Shown: piece by piece, positions 28,826-35,411 of the stretch
How positions within the stretch are numbered: position 1 is the first letter of the stretch
Layout of the letters: each line of letters opens with the position of its first letter
Source of the DNA: an uncultured Bacteroidales bacterium
GTDB taxonomy: Bacteria > Bacteroidota > Bacteroidia > Bacteroidales > UBA4417
Length of the DNA: 35,411 nt
Direction: 5' to 3'
Assembly: GCA_903879715.1 (NCBI GenBank)
Contig: CAIRMR010000065.1
Location: forward strand, 1 to 35,411
Position numbers and translations under genes: made by a program
The notes under the pieces: model-generated
Seen by the model: the letters and a program-made list of their open reading frames with translations, nothing else
Databases searched by the model: none
Told to the model about the DNA's origin: nothing

Positions 28826-28833
28826 TAATTTTG
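28826..28833 (+). promoter_or_regulatory. Candidate -7 box of the GH20 gene
   Basis: TAATTTTG matches TAnnTTTG and ends 22 bases before the ATG at 28856. A TTTA at 28807-28810 is the only -33-like feature. It suggests the GH20 gene may be separately transcribed from the upstream genes. Confidence 0.4.
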
Positions 28834-28855
28834 TGCCTGATCATACGATTAACCA

Positions 28856-31171
28856 ATGAAATTACAAGCTAAACTCTTTCTGATCCTGTTTATTCTGATT
28901 TCATGTGTCAGAAGCCTTTATGCCGGATCAATAAATGTTGTTCCGGTTCCCATGCAGGTTACCGAAGGAACAGGCGTTTTCACGATTCAAAGCGGAACAC
29001 GTATCTTTATTGATGAAACAAATGGAACCACGGAAATGGCTGACTTGTTCGCCGAAAAAATCCGACTTTCAACAGGGCTTAATCTTGAAACAAAATCATA
29101 TAACGCAGCTTTCCCTGTCAACAATTCTATTGTTTTTACTACCCTTGGCGCTGATGTGTCATTAGGAAAAGAAGGCTATTCCATCGATATTTCGAAAACG
29201 CAGGTTTTTATAAAAGCTACTTCAGCAAGTGGTTTTTTTTACGGACTGCAGACTCTATTTCAACTCTTACCGCCAGATATTGAAGATCAGAAATCAGTTC
29301 AGAAATCAGCATATTCAGTGCCTGTTGTAAGCATTAAAGATATGCCCCGCTTTGGATACCGCGGCCTTCACCTGGATGTTGGCAGGCATATGTTTCCGGT
29401 TGAATTTATCAAAAAGTACATCGACCTGATGGCCATGTACAAAATGAATACATTTCACTGGCATCTCACTGAAGACCAGGGATGGCGTATCGAAATTAAA
29501 AAATATCCGAAGCTAACGCAGATCGGTTCCATTCGGGAAGGAACCCAGATAGGAAAATCCGATGAAATTGACAGTATCCCATATTCCGGATTTTACACCC
29601 AAGACCAGGCGCGCGATATTGTAGCTTACGCAGCTTCCAAATACATCACCGTTATTCCTGAGATTGAAATGCCGGGTCATTCAGTAGCAGCTTTAACAGC
29701 CTATCCAGCTTTAGCTTGTACAAGCGGTCCTTTTGAAGTGCGCACTTTATGGGGCGTTGCCGACGATATTTGCTGTGCCGGCAACGATTCCGTATTTCTC
29801 TTTTTCCAGGATGTGCTTACCGAAATCATGGATATTTTCCCTTCAACCTACATACACATTGGTGGCGACGAAGCGCCAAAAGTCCGTTGGAAAAGTTGCA
29901 TGAAATGCCAGGCCCGGATTAAAACAGAAGGACTAAAAAATGAGGCTGAATTACAAAGCTATTTTATCAAGCGTATCGAAAAGTTCATAGTTTCAAAAAA
30001 CCGTCGGTTAATAGGCTGGGACGAAATTCTTGAAGGTGGCCTGGCACCTGAGGCAACTGTAATGGCATGGCGTGGTATTCAGGCTGCAATTGATGCGGCA
30101 ACTCAAGGTCACGATGCTATTATGACGCCCGTTGATTATTGCTATTTCGATTATTACCAGGGCGATCCTGCCACTGAGCCTGAAGCATTTGGCGGTCACC
30201 TTACCCTTAAGACTGTTTATTCATATAATCCTGTTCCTCCGGTGCTTACACCCGAACAAGCAAAACATATCATTGGCGTGCAGGGAAATGTGTGGACCGA
30301 ATATATAAGAACACCGGAAGCCGTTGAATACAAAGCTTTCCCCAGGGCAATTGCTTTGGCTGAAGTTGCCTGGTCGCAACAGAACAGGCGCGATTGGGAC
30401 GATTTTATCAACCGTATGGACAACCAATTTATGCGTCTGGATTTAATGAAAGTTAATTACAGCAAAGGTTCTTTTATTGCTGACCTCACAACCCAACAGT
30501 ATAAAAACAGGAACCTCGTAGTTTTGACCAGTGAAACCAAAAGCATGGAAATCCGCTATACAATTGATGGCACCGATCCTCTTAATACTTCTGCACTCTA
30601 TAACCAACCTTTTGAACTTGTAAAAACAGCTGTTGTTAAAGTTGCACTGTTCAACAAAGGTAAAATCGCCGGAAGCATTAGCCAACGTGAGATTTCGGTT
30701 AATAAAGCATCAGGGAAACCTGTTACAATCATCAAGCCCTATTCATTTAAATATCCGGGGACAGGTGATCAGGCTATGACCGATGGTCTAACAGGTACAA
30801 ACTCCTATAAATCCGGCTGGCAGGGGTATGAAGGCACAGATATTGAATTTACTGTTGATTTACTTCAGCCAAATAAAATCAGCTCATTAAAACTTAATTT
30901 CGTAAAAAATCCGGCTGATTGGGTTCTGTATCCAACTGAAGTTGTATTTTCAATTTCGCCGGATGGTAAAACATGGGAAAACCTGGAATCCACAAAGTTT
31001 AATGCAAGTACACCATCAGAAAAAGAAATAAAGGCTGCCCAAAACAACTTCTCTGAAAAGGAAGTAAGGTATATTAAAGTAACTGCCACCAGCCCGAAAG
31101 TGCTACCGGATTGGCATCAATACAAAGGTAAGCCTTGCTGGATTTTTGCTGATGAATTGGTTGTAGAATAG
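28856..31171 (+). CDS. Secreted GH20 beta-N-acetylhexosaminidase
   Basis: A 771-residue exported beta-hexosaminidase that removes terminal beta-GlcNAc/GalNAc. The N-terminus is a signal peptide (SPI cut near LYA-GS at about 24). An L-I-S-C17 tetrad could alternatively act as a lipobox. The GH20b domain covers about 28-155, and the GH20 barrel about 165-510. D338-E339 in HIGGDEAPK form the catalytic pair for substrate-assisted cleavage. FHWHLTEDQGWRIEIKKYP and the late VQGNVWTEYI are other family signatures. Next comes a chitobiase/CHB_HEX_C-like Ig domain (about 545-600, YTIDGTDPLN), then an F5/8-type discoidin-like carbohydrate-binding domain (about 625-770). It ends the amino-sugar locus and supplies free HexNAc for the upstream kinase and deaminase. 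Confidence 0.95.
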   Translation: MKLQAKLFLILFILISCVRSLYAGSINVVPVPMQVTEGTGVFTIQSGTRIFIDETNGTTEMADLFAEKIRLSTGLNLETKSYNAAFPVNNSIVFTTLGADVSLGKEGYSIDISKTQVFIKATSASGFFYGLQTLFQLLPPDIEDQKSVQKSAYSVPVVSIKDMPRFGYRGLHLDVGRHMFPVEFIKKYIDLMAMYKMNTFHWHLTEDQGWRIEIKKYPKLTQIGSIREGTQIGKSDEIDSIPYSGFYTQDQARDIVAYAASKYITVIPEIEMPGHSVAALTAYPALACTSGPFEVRTLWGVADDICCAGNDSVFLFFQDVLTEIMDIFPSTYIHIGGDEAPKVRWKSCMKCQARIKTEGLKNEAELQSYFIKRIEKFIVSKNRRLIGWDEILEGGLAPEATVMAWRGIQAAIDAATQGHDAIMTPVDYCYFDYYQGDPATEPEAFGGHLTLKTVYSYNPVPPVLTPEQAKHIIGVQGNVWTEYIRTPEAVEYKAFPRAIALAEVAWSQQNRRDWDDFINRMDNQFMRLDLMKVNYSKGSFIADLTTQQYKNRNLVVLTSETKSMEIRYTIDGTDPLNTSALYNQPFELVKTAVVKVALFNKGKIAGSISQREISVNKASGKPVTIIKPYSFKYPGTGDQAMTDGLTGTNSYKSGWQGYEGTDIEFTVDLLQPNKISSLKLNFVKNPADWVLYPTEVVFSISPDGKTWENLESTKFNASTPSEKEIKAAQNNFSEKEVRYIKVTATSPKVLPDWHQYKGKPCWIFADELVVE

Positions 31172-31521
31172 GAAGAAACTTCAACTATGCTTTGAAATCA
31201 CTATTAATCAAAGTGTGATTTCTAATTCTCTGTTTACTGAGGAAAATCAGCTTTCAAATTCGCTACACTAACGGTCCCATATTTATTCCAATTTAGCGTT
31301 TTACACAAAAAGAAATTTCACTTTTTCGTGCCGATGTGGTACAAATGAAGATTTGTGGCAGTAGAATCGAATTTAAGCCAATATCCTTTTTAAATAATAA
31401 ATTATGATAGTCTGGTTGGTTTTATCGTCAAAAAAAAATTTCCCATTTAATGAAATAAAACTGGCCAGGATTTTTTCCCGGCCAGTGATAAAGCAAGCAT
31501 GAAAGCAATAGTATTTTACGG
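31172..31521. other. 350-bp convergent intergenic region
   Basis: An 8-bp stem GAAATCAC/GTGATTTC (31194-31222) lies just past the GH20 stop but has no T-run. The minus-strand terminator at 31460-31486 belongs to the DUF1566 gene. The rest is AT-rich without recognisable features. Confidence 0.7.
31460..31486 (-). terminator. Rho-independent terminator of the DUF1566/T9SS gene pair
   Basis: The arms ACTGGCC (31460-31466) and GGCCAGT (31480-31486) surround a T-rich loop and are followed on the minus strand by TTTTATTTC. It begins 36 bases downstream of the 31522 stop. Confidence 0.8.
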
Positions 31522-32316
31522 CTAAAAAGCCCGAACTGCGCGAACATGCAAAAGCATAGTTTTATCATTGGTGCTGAAAGGCGTACCGTAACTTATTATG
31601 TTGATTCCGCGTGCATGGGTAGTATTTAACTCTGTAGAACTCCAATAAAAAATTTCACTGGTGGTAAAACCTCCGATTAAACCCGATTGATAATACACTA
31701 ATAAGATTTCGGAATAAGTTGGTAAACGCCAGTCAGAGTATTCTTTTCCTTCAGCAGTATGATTTGCAGGATTATTACAATTATCTTGGGCATCATACCA
31801 GTTGGTACTTGCGGATTGGTCCTGGGTAGCCGCAATCAATCCATGTGTACCCGTTGAATTAACATAAAATACAATTCCGCCACCGTAACTTTCGCCGATG
31901 GAATGTACAGTTTCAGTAATTTTTTCAGCTGTTTTCGCATGCAAAGCATAGGGTACTGTTAGTAATTGGCTTATGCCAACTATGGAATAGTCGGAGCCTC
32001 CGGTTGGATCAGTTTCGGTTTTTAAATAAAAAGGTCCGTTAGCCCAGTCAATTTCATCAAGATTTACTATACCTCCGCCAATTTCAACAGTAACAAGACC
32101 GTTTGCATTTGTTGTGGGAGTTAAAGTCTCTATATAAACCCATGGCCCTGTTGTCGTTCCTTGCAAAATACTGATCTTCATTCCAACAAGATGATTTGTT
32201 ATCAGGTTACCACTGCCATCGCGGATTACCGCCTGGTAACTTAAATTGAGTGGTGCCTGGGCATACAAACCTGATGATAATAAAACTGCAAATAGGATAA
32301 TGACTATTTTTCTCAT
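31522..32316 (-). CDS. Exported protein with DUF1566-like C-terminus
   Basis: A 264-residue exported protein. The signal peptide is 1-19 (IVIILFAVLLSSGLYAQ). The N-terminal half has LSYQAVIRDGSGNLITNHLVG and GLVTVEIGGGIV, a strand-rich module common in Bacteroidota surface proteins that often carry long tail- or adhesin-like regions. The C-terminal half matches the DUF1566/Lcl pattern: GGGIVFYVNSTGTHGLIAA, WRLPTYSEILLVY, YWSSTE and VRAVRAF. The function is unknown. It follows a T9SS-sorted gene by only 5 bases and shares its promoter and the terminator at 31460. It has no sorting domain of its own, so it may be a partner of that protein. Confidence 0.8.
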   Translation of the reverse strand: MRKIVIILFAVLLSSGLYAQAPLNLSYQAVIRDGSGNLITNHLVGMKISILQGTTTGPWVYIETLTPTTNANGLVTVEIGGGIVNLDEIDWANGPFYLKTETDPTGGSDYSIVGISQLLTVPYALHAKTAEKITETVHSIGESYGGGIVFYVNSTGTHGLIAATQDQSASTNWYDAQDNCNNPANHTAEGKEYSDWRLPTYSEILLVYYQSGLIGGFTTSEIFYWSSTELNTTHARGINIISYGTPFSTNDKTMLLHVRAVRAF

Positions 32317-32321
32317 GATTT

Positions 32322-32813
32322 TTAGTTTTTAATGATTTTAAATGATTTCACTTCTTTGGTCCTTAGGCTGACAGCCAGGAAATATGTAGCAGGCGCAAGA
32401 TTACCCATTGAAATATTTGTTTCACTATTATCTATATCCCTATTTAAAATTAATGTTCCGCTAGTGTTGTAAAGTTGATACGACAAAGCATGAGTGTTTA
32501 GCGTAAAGGAATCTATTATTTTCAGGTTAATAAGGTCCGTTACCGGGTTAGGATAAACTGAAATGGAGAAAGTTGCCTCCCCGGCATTTCTTATTTCTGT
32601 AAAAACCGAAATTTCATACGGTTGTTGTACGCCTTCGGCAACCGAAGCATTTGTTCCCGAATTGGTGTTGTAAACAATCTGTCCAACGGAAAAACTCATT
32701 GATCCTCCGCTGCCTGAAGCATTACCGCCTGAAGCGATAATTGCGGTTTGTGCTTGTAAACTTGTTAGGCCCAACAAGAGAACAGCACTTAATTTCACTT
32801 TTTTGTGTCGCAT
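32322..32813 (-). CDS. Small exported protein with T9SS type A sorting domain
   Basis: A 163-residue protein whose last 80 residues are a type A sorting domain for type IX secretion: SVYPNPVTDLINLKI, YQLYNTSGTLI, LAPATYFLAVS and a basic FKIIKN terminus. Residues 1-21 are a signal peptide. The short mature segment ASGGNASGSGGSMSFSVGQ, ending at VAEGVQQPYEI, is a repeated Bacteroidota module. It is unusually small for a T9SS cargo because almost everything except the CTD is missing, so it may be a tag-like carrier or a surface anchor for its partner gene 5 bases downstream. A TATATTTG -7 box with a weak TTGG -33 lies upstream. Confidence 0.88.
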   Translation of the reverse strand: MRHKKVKLSAVLLLGLTSLQAQTAIIASGGNASGSGGSMSFSVGQIVYNTNSGTNASVAEGVQQPYEISVFTEIRNAGEATFSISVYPNPVTDLINLKIIDSFTLNTHALSYQLYNTSGTLILNRDIDNSETNISMGNLAPATYFLAVSLRTKEVKSFKIIKN

Positions 32814-32887
32814 TTGTATCCTGTTTTTAAGATTTAAATAATCTATAGCTTCTTCCTTTTGTTAATTAAATGCAGATCATAATGGAA

Positions 32888-32895
32888 CAAATATA
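32888..32895 (-). promoter_or_regulatory. Candidate -7 box of the T9SS/DUF1566 gene pair
   Basis: The minus strand reads TATATTTG, a perfect TAnnTTTG match. A TTGG (minus strand of 32917-32920) stands 21 bases further upstream as an approximate -33 element. The leader would be about 70 nt. Confidence 0.5.
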
Positions 32896-33037
32896 CCCTT
32901 TATTTATTTATTTTGACCAACGGGATTATTCAATAATTGTTAATTACAAATCCCTGTTTGGCACGTCTTATTTCTGACGCATGCGAAAGAATACAATTCC
33001 GCACCAGCAGGTTTTCAACGCTTGTATTACCCGTATG

Positions 33038-34315
33038 TTATTGCAATTCAGTTTTATCAAACCGAAACTTCACTACTATCGATTTGTTAAAAACATAAGC
33101 GATCCATACTAATAAGGCTGGCACGATAACAATAAACTGCCGGCTGGCACCGCTCAACAAAGAGCTTCCGCCTAAATATATAAACGCGAAAACAACTATA
33201 AACTTTATATGAAAAGGGATATTGCGCCAGTTGAATATAGTCAGTACCAGACTGACTAATATAAGTGTATATAATATTGAAAAATACCATATTTTCAGAA
33301 GAATACGCTGATACGTATACGTTTGCGGGAAATCAAAAAGCAGGCAACTGATGTTTGCCAATACATTTTTACCATATTTAACAGGATAATTTTTAATATT
33401 TTGTATCGCGATTCTTTTATAGGCATCATCTTTTTGAACGCCTTTATATTTTAAAACTTCGTCAATATCTTTCTGATGGTTCAGTTTGAGCAGAGTTGCT
33501 GAACAACCTACAGCTGAATACGTTTCCTTTTGATTTAATTTTTCATTAATCCAACTGCCATACTCGTTTTTACAGGGATTACTCATCCAATACAACGACA
33601 TGCCCCCTGAATTTCCCCAATAATAAAACCGGCCCGTTAAATTATAGGTGTAAAGGAGATAGGGCATCACTGTGATGAAAGCAATAAGCAGGATTAAAGC
33701 GGTCTTTTTATAGTCATTTTCTTTTCTGTTTCTTATCAGTAATAAAACATTCCATATAAGCAGCAAAAGAAGTACATACCCAAATATTACCTTGGTTAAA
33801 GCGATATATCCCAGTATGAATCCGGATAGAAAAACAAATTTATTTATCTGACCTTTGAACGCGCGAACTATGGATAAAACCAATAACGAAATCAAAAAAG
33901 CAATAAAAGGTTCAGTAAGTATAAAATTCAAATAACGGTAAGAGCTGAAGCAAAATGCCCAAAATAGACTAAATAGCAGTGCTTTACGAAATTCCACAAA
34001 ATGGGACATCGCCTTGAACAGGTATACCAGGGATAAATATTGAAAAACAGCATTCATCAGCGTAATACTGATGAGAGGCAGGCGTAATGCCTGAAAAGGA
34101 ACTAATAGTAAAGGATATCCGGGTCCCCACCACAGGTTAATACCGGGTGAAGCCGGGGAATAGAATCCATGCAGCAGATTCTGCGCGAAATATAAATATC
34201 CGCTTTCGTCGCCTTCCATTGTATCGGTATGAACAAATAACACTATTACAATAAAAAGCAACAGGAATGGAGAGAACAGCAAATAAGGATTTCGTGTAAA
34301 TTTCAGATTTCTCAT
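33038..34315 (-). CDS. Polytopic GT-C (GT39/PMT-like) glycosyltransferase
   Basis: A 425-residue membrane protein with about ten hydrophobic helices. The first begins near residue 12. In the first extracytoplasmic loop the acidic pair D36-E37 (TMEGDESGYLYFAQNLL) is where GT-C enzymes of the PMT/ArnT kind carry the catalytic aspartate. The N-terminal half is the conserved dolichyl-phosphate-sugar-using fold. The C-terminal half has a cysteine pair (PCKNEYGSW, VGCSATLLK) outside the membrane. It presumably transfers a sugar from a polyprenyl-phosphate donor to protein or lipid on the periplasmic side. The gene lies 5 bases downstream of a DPM-like GT2 enzyme that could make that donor. The acceptor is unknown. 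Confidence 0.78.
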   Translation of the reverse strand: MRNLKFTRNPYLLFSPFLLLFIVIVLFVHTDTMEGDESGYLYFAQNLLHGFYSPASPGINLWWGPGYPLLLVPFQALRLPLISITLMNAVFQYLSLVYLFKAMSHFVEFRKALLFSLFWAFCFSSYRYLNFILTEPFIAFLISLLVLSIVRAFKGQINKFVFLSGFILGYIALTKVIFGYVLLLLLIWNVLLLIRNRKENDYKKTALILLIAFITVMPYLLYTYNLTGRFYYWGNSGGMSLYWMSNPCKNEYGSWINEKLNQKETYSAVGCSATLLKLNHQKDIDEVLKYKGVQKDDAYKRIAIQNIKNYPVKYGKNVLANISCLLFDFPQTYTYQRILLKIWYFSILYTLILVSLVLTIFNWRNIPFHIKFIVVFAFIYLGGSSLLSGASRQFIVIVPALLVWIAYVFNKSIVVKFRFDKTELQ

Positions 34316-34320
34316 ATAGC

Positions 34321-35037
34321 TTACATTTTAAATAGTCCGTACTTGATTATACAATACATAGCTCTTACACCATCTTTCCAGCCAATCTTTTTACCATCCT
34401 CGTACGTACGCCCGTAATAGGATATGCCAACTTCGTAAATCCGGATACCTTTTATCCGCGCCAGTTTAATGGTAATTTCAGGTTCAAATCCAAAACGCTT
34501 CTCGTTGAGACTGATCCCTTTAATGATTTCTGATTTAAATAATTTATAGCAGGTTTCCATATCCGTAAGGTTGAGATTTGAAAACATATTTGAAAAAAGC
34601 GTCAGGAAGCGGTTCCCGATTGTGTGCCAGAAGAATAATATACGGTGTGGTCTTCCGCTTACAAACCGGCTGCCATAAACTACATCAGCAAAACCATCCA
34701 AAACGGGTTGTAATAACAATAAGTATTCCTGCGGATCGTATTCCAAATCCGCGTCCTGAATTATAATAAAGTCACCTGAGGCTTTTTCGATTCCTGTTTG
34801 AAGTGAAGCACCTTTCCCTTTATTAAAAGGATGCTTGAAATAATGGATAGTTAAATCCGTATTATTCTGCTGGTATAAAACCACGGCATCTTCTGTATTA
34901 TCCAGGGAAAAATCATTTACTATAATCACCTCTTTGTCAATACCTTCAGGCAATCTAACTGCTTTCACCTTATCCAATATCTGGTGGATGGTACTGCCTT
35001 CGTTGAATGCAGGAATGATGATTGAAAGTTTTTGCAT
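34321..35037 (-). CDS. GT2 glycosyltransferase, dolichol-phosphate-mannose-synthase-like
   Basis: A 238-residue GT-A fold enzyme of family 2. IIIPAFNEGSTIHQILDKV opens the nucleotide-binding domain. The DxD-like metal motif is IIQDADLEYDP (about 93-103), and YGSRFVSG and DMETCYKLF are typical of polyprenyl-phosphate glycosyltransferases. It has no C-terminal membrane domain, so it resembles the soluble DPM1-like type. It likely transfers a sugar from a nucleotide donor to undecaprenyl phosphate. Five bases separate it from the GT-C gene, and the pair reads as donor synthesis followed by transfer across the membrane. Confidence 0.9.
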   Translation of the reverse strand: MQKLSIIIPAFNEGSTIHQILDKVKAVRLPEGIDKEVIIVNDFSLDNTEDAVVLYQQNNTDLTIHYFKHPFNKGKGASLQTGIEKASGDFIIIQDADLEYDPQEYLLLLQPVLDGFADVVYGSRFVSGRPHRILFFWHTIGNRFLTLFSNMFSNLNLTDMETCYKLFKSEIIKGISLNEKRFGFEPEITIKLARIKGIRIYEVGISYYGRTYEDGKKIGWKDGVRAMYCIIKYGLFKM

Positions 35038-35411
35038 AATAAAAATTTAATTTATGAATCTTTTCAAAACAGACTATATTGATAATCAACAGGCTGTAAT
35101 TCTAGGAATAGTTTATCCTGGTGTTATTTGTAAATTAATTTATTTACGCAAAATAAGAAAAAAAGTTCCAGGTATTTATCAGAAAAGTCCAAAGGCTGTA
35201 CAAGCAATAAATACTTTTTATAGTTTAACAAATATAAGTTATAATTACATTTATTAATAAATGCAACGATATTTTTATTTAAAAATTCGTAACTAATCAG
35301 TCTGATCAAAATGCGTTTTTGCCACAGATTACACGGATTACACAGATTTCAAACTGCTTTAAGCAGTTTTTCAATTAATTTCAATTAAAAATGATAAATA
35401 ATTATCTGTGA
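35038..35411. other. Right-end intergenic region with inverted MITE-like copy
   Basis: The first 240 bases are AT-rich and hold no gene I can support. The remainder (35289-35411) is the second copy of the MITE-like element in opposite orientation to that at 1161-1345. The region presumably also holds the promoter of the GT2 gene, but no TAnnTTTG box was recognised. Confidence 0.75.
35289..35411. repeat. Inverted partial copy of the MITE-like element
   Basis: It starts with the terminal inverted repeat GTAACTAATCAGTCTGAT, continues through GCCACAGATTACACGG and the core hairpin AAACTGCTTTAAGCAGTTT, and is cut by the window end. The reverse complement aligns with 1222-1350 with only about a dozen differences by eye. 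Confidence 0.85.

Noticed and set aside
35054-35257. 67-codon plus-strand ORF upstream of the GT2 gene
   Set aside because: Lys/Tyr/Ile-rich and AT-driven, no domain, no ribosome-binding or promoter support. I could not exclude it completely.

Overview
The window looks like chromosomal DNA from a Bacteroidota bacterium, Bacteroidales-like in gene content. I cannot name a genus. The evidence is as follows. The primary sigma factor is short and lacks region 1.1. Several genes have TAnnTTTG-type -7 boxes, and none that I inspected has an obvious Shine-Dalgarno sequence. There is a type IX secretion sorting domain (YPNPV type). Ribosomal protein S1 has an acidic N-terminal extension, YidC has a long periplasmic domain, and glucosamine-6-phosphate deaminase is fused to a PIG-L deacetylase. 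The intergenic DNA is AT-rich and full of small palindromic repeats. No rRNA, tRNA or CRISPR array was seen.

Layout. 1-1360 is a mobile or repeat region. It holds nine tandem 50/51-bp units, each with a GCCTC-GTA-GAGGC hairpin, then a REP-associated (IS200/Y1-type) transposase, then inverted diverged copies of the same hairpin, then a roughly 185-bp MITE-like palindromic element. A second, inverted copy of that element runs off the right end of the window. 1434-15125 is a housekeeping block: rpsA (-), mqnA (+), yidC (-), pyrG (-), a stand-alone receiver protein (-), rpoD (-), a DegP/HtrA protease (-), then dapF, a GNAT acetyltransferase and mltG (+). 15274-17695 holds three small envelope genes (DUF2279-like, a predicted outer-membrane barrel, and a TonB-C domain protein). 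17696-18334 is a long gap containing an orphan 31-codon Tat signal peptide, probably a gene remnant.

18335-31171 is the most coherent functional unit, a same-strand beta-galactoside and amino-sugar locus. It encodes a ROK protein with a winged helix, a secreted GH2 beta-galactosidase, a deaminase/PIG-L deacetylase fusion, a sugar MFS transporter, a sugar-1-phosphate nucleotidyltransferase, a NahK-like anomeric N-acetylhexosamine kinase, and a secreted GH20 beta-hexosaminidase. My reading is that the two secreted glycosidases release galactose and N-acetylhexosamine from Gal/HexNAc glycans. The transporter would import the amino sugar. Inside the cell it could go two ways: to fructose-6-P through deacetylation and deamination, or to UDP-HexNAc through the 1-kinase and nucleotidyltransferase.

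31522-32813 (-) is a pair of exported proteins, one with a T9SS sorting domain and one with a DUF1566-like C-terminus. 33038-35037 (-) is a pair of glycosyltransferases: a GT2 dolichol-phosphate-mannose-synthase-like enzyme and a polytopic GT-C enzyme. The last 120 bases are the inverted MITE-like copy.
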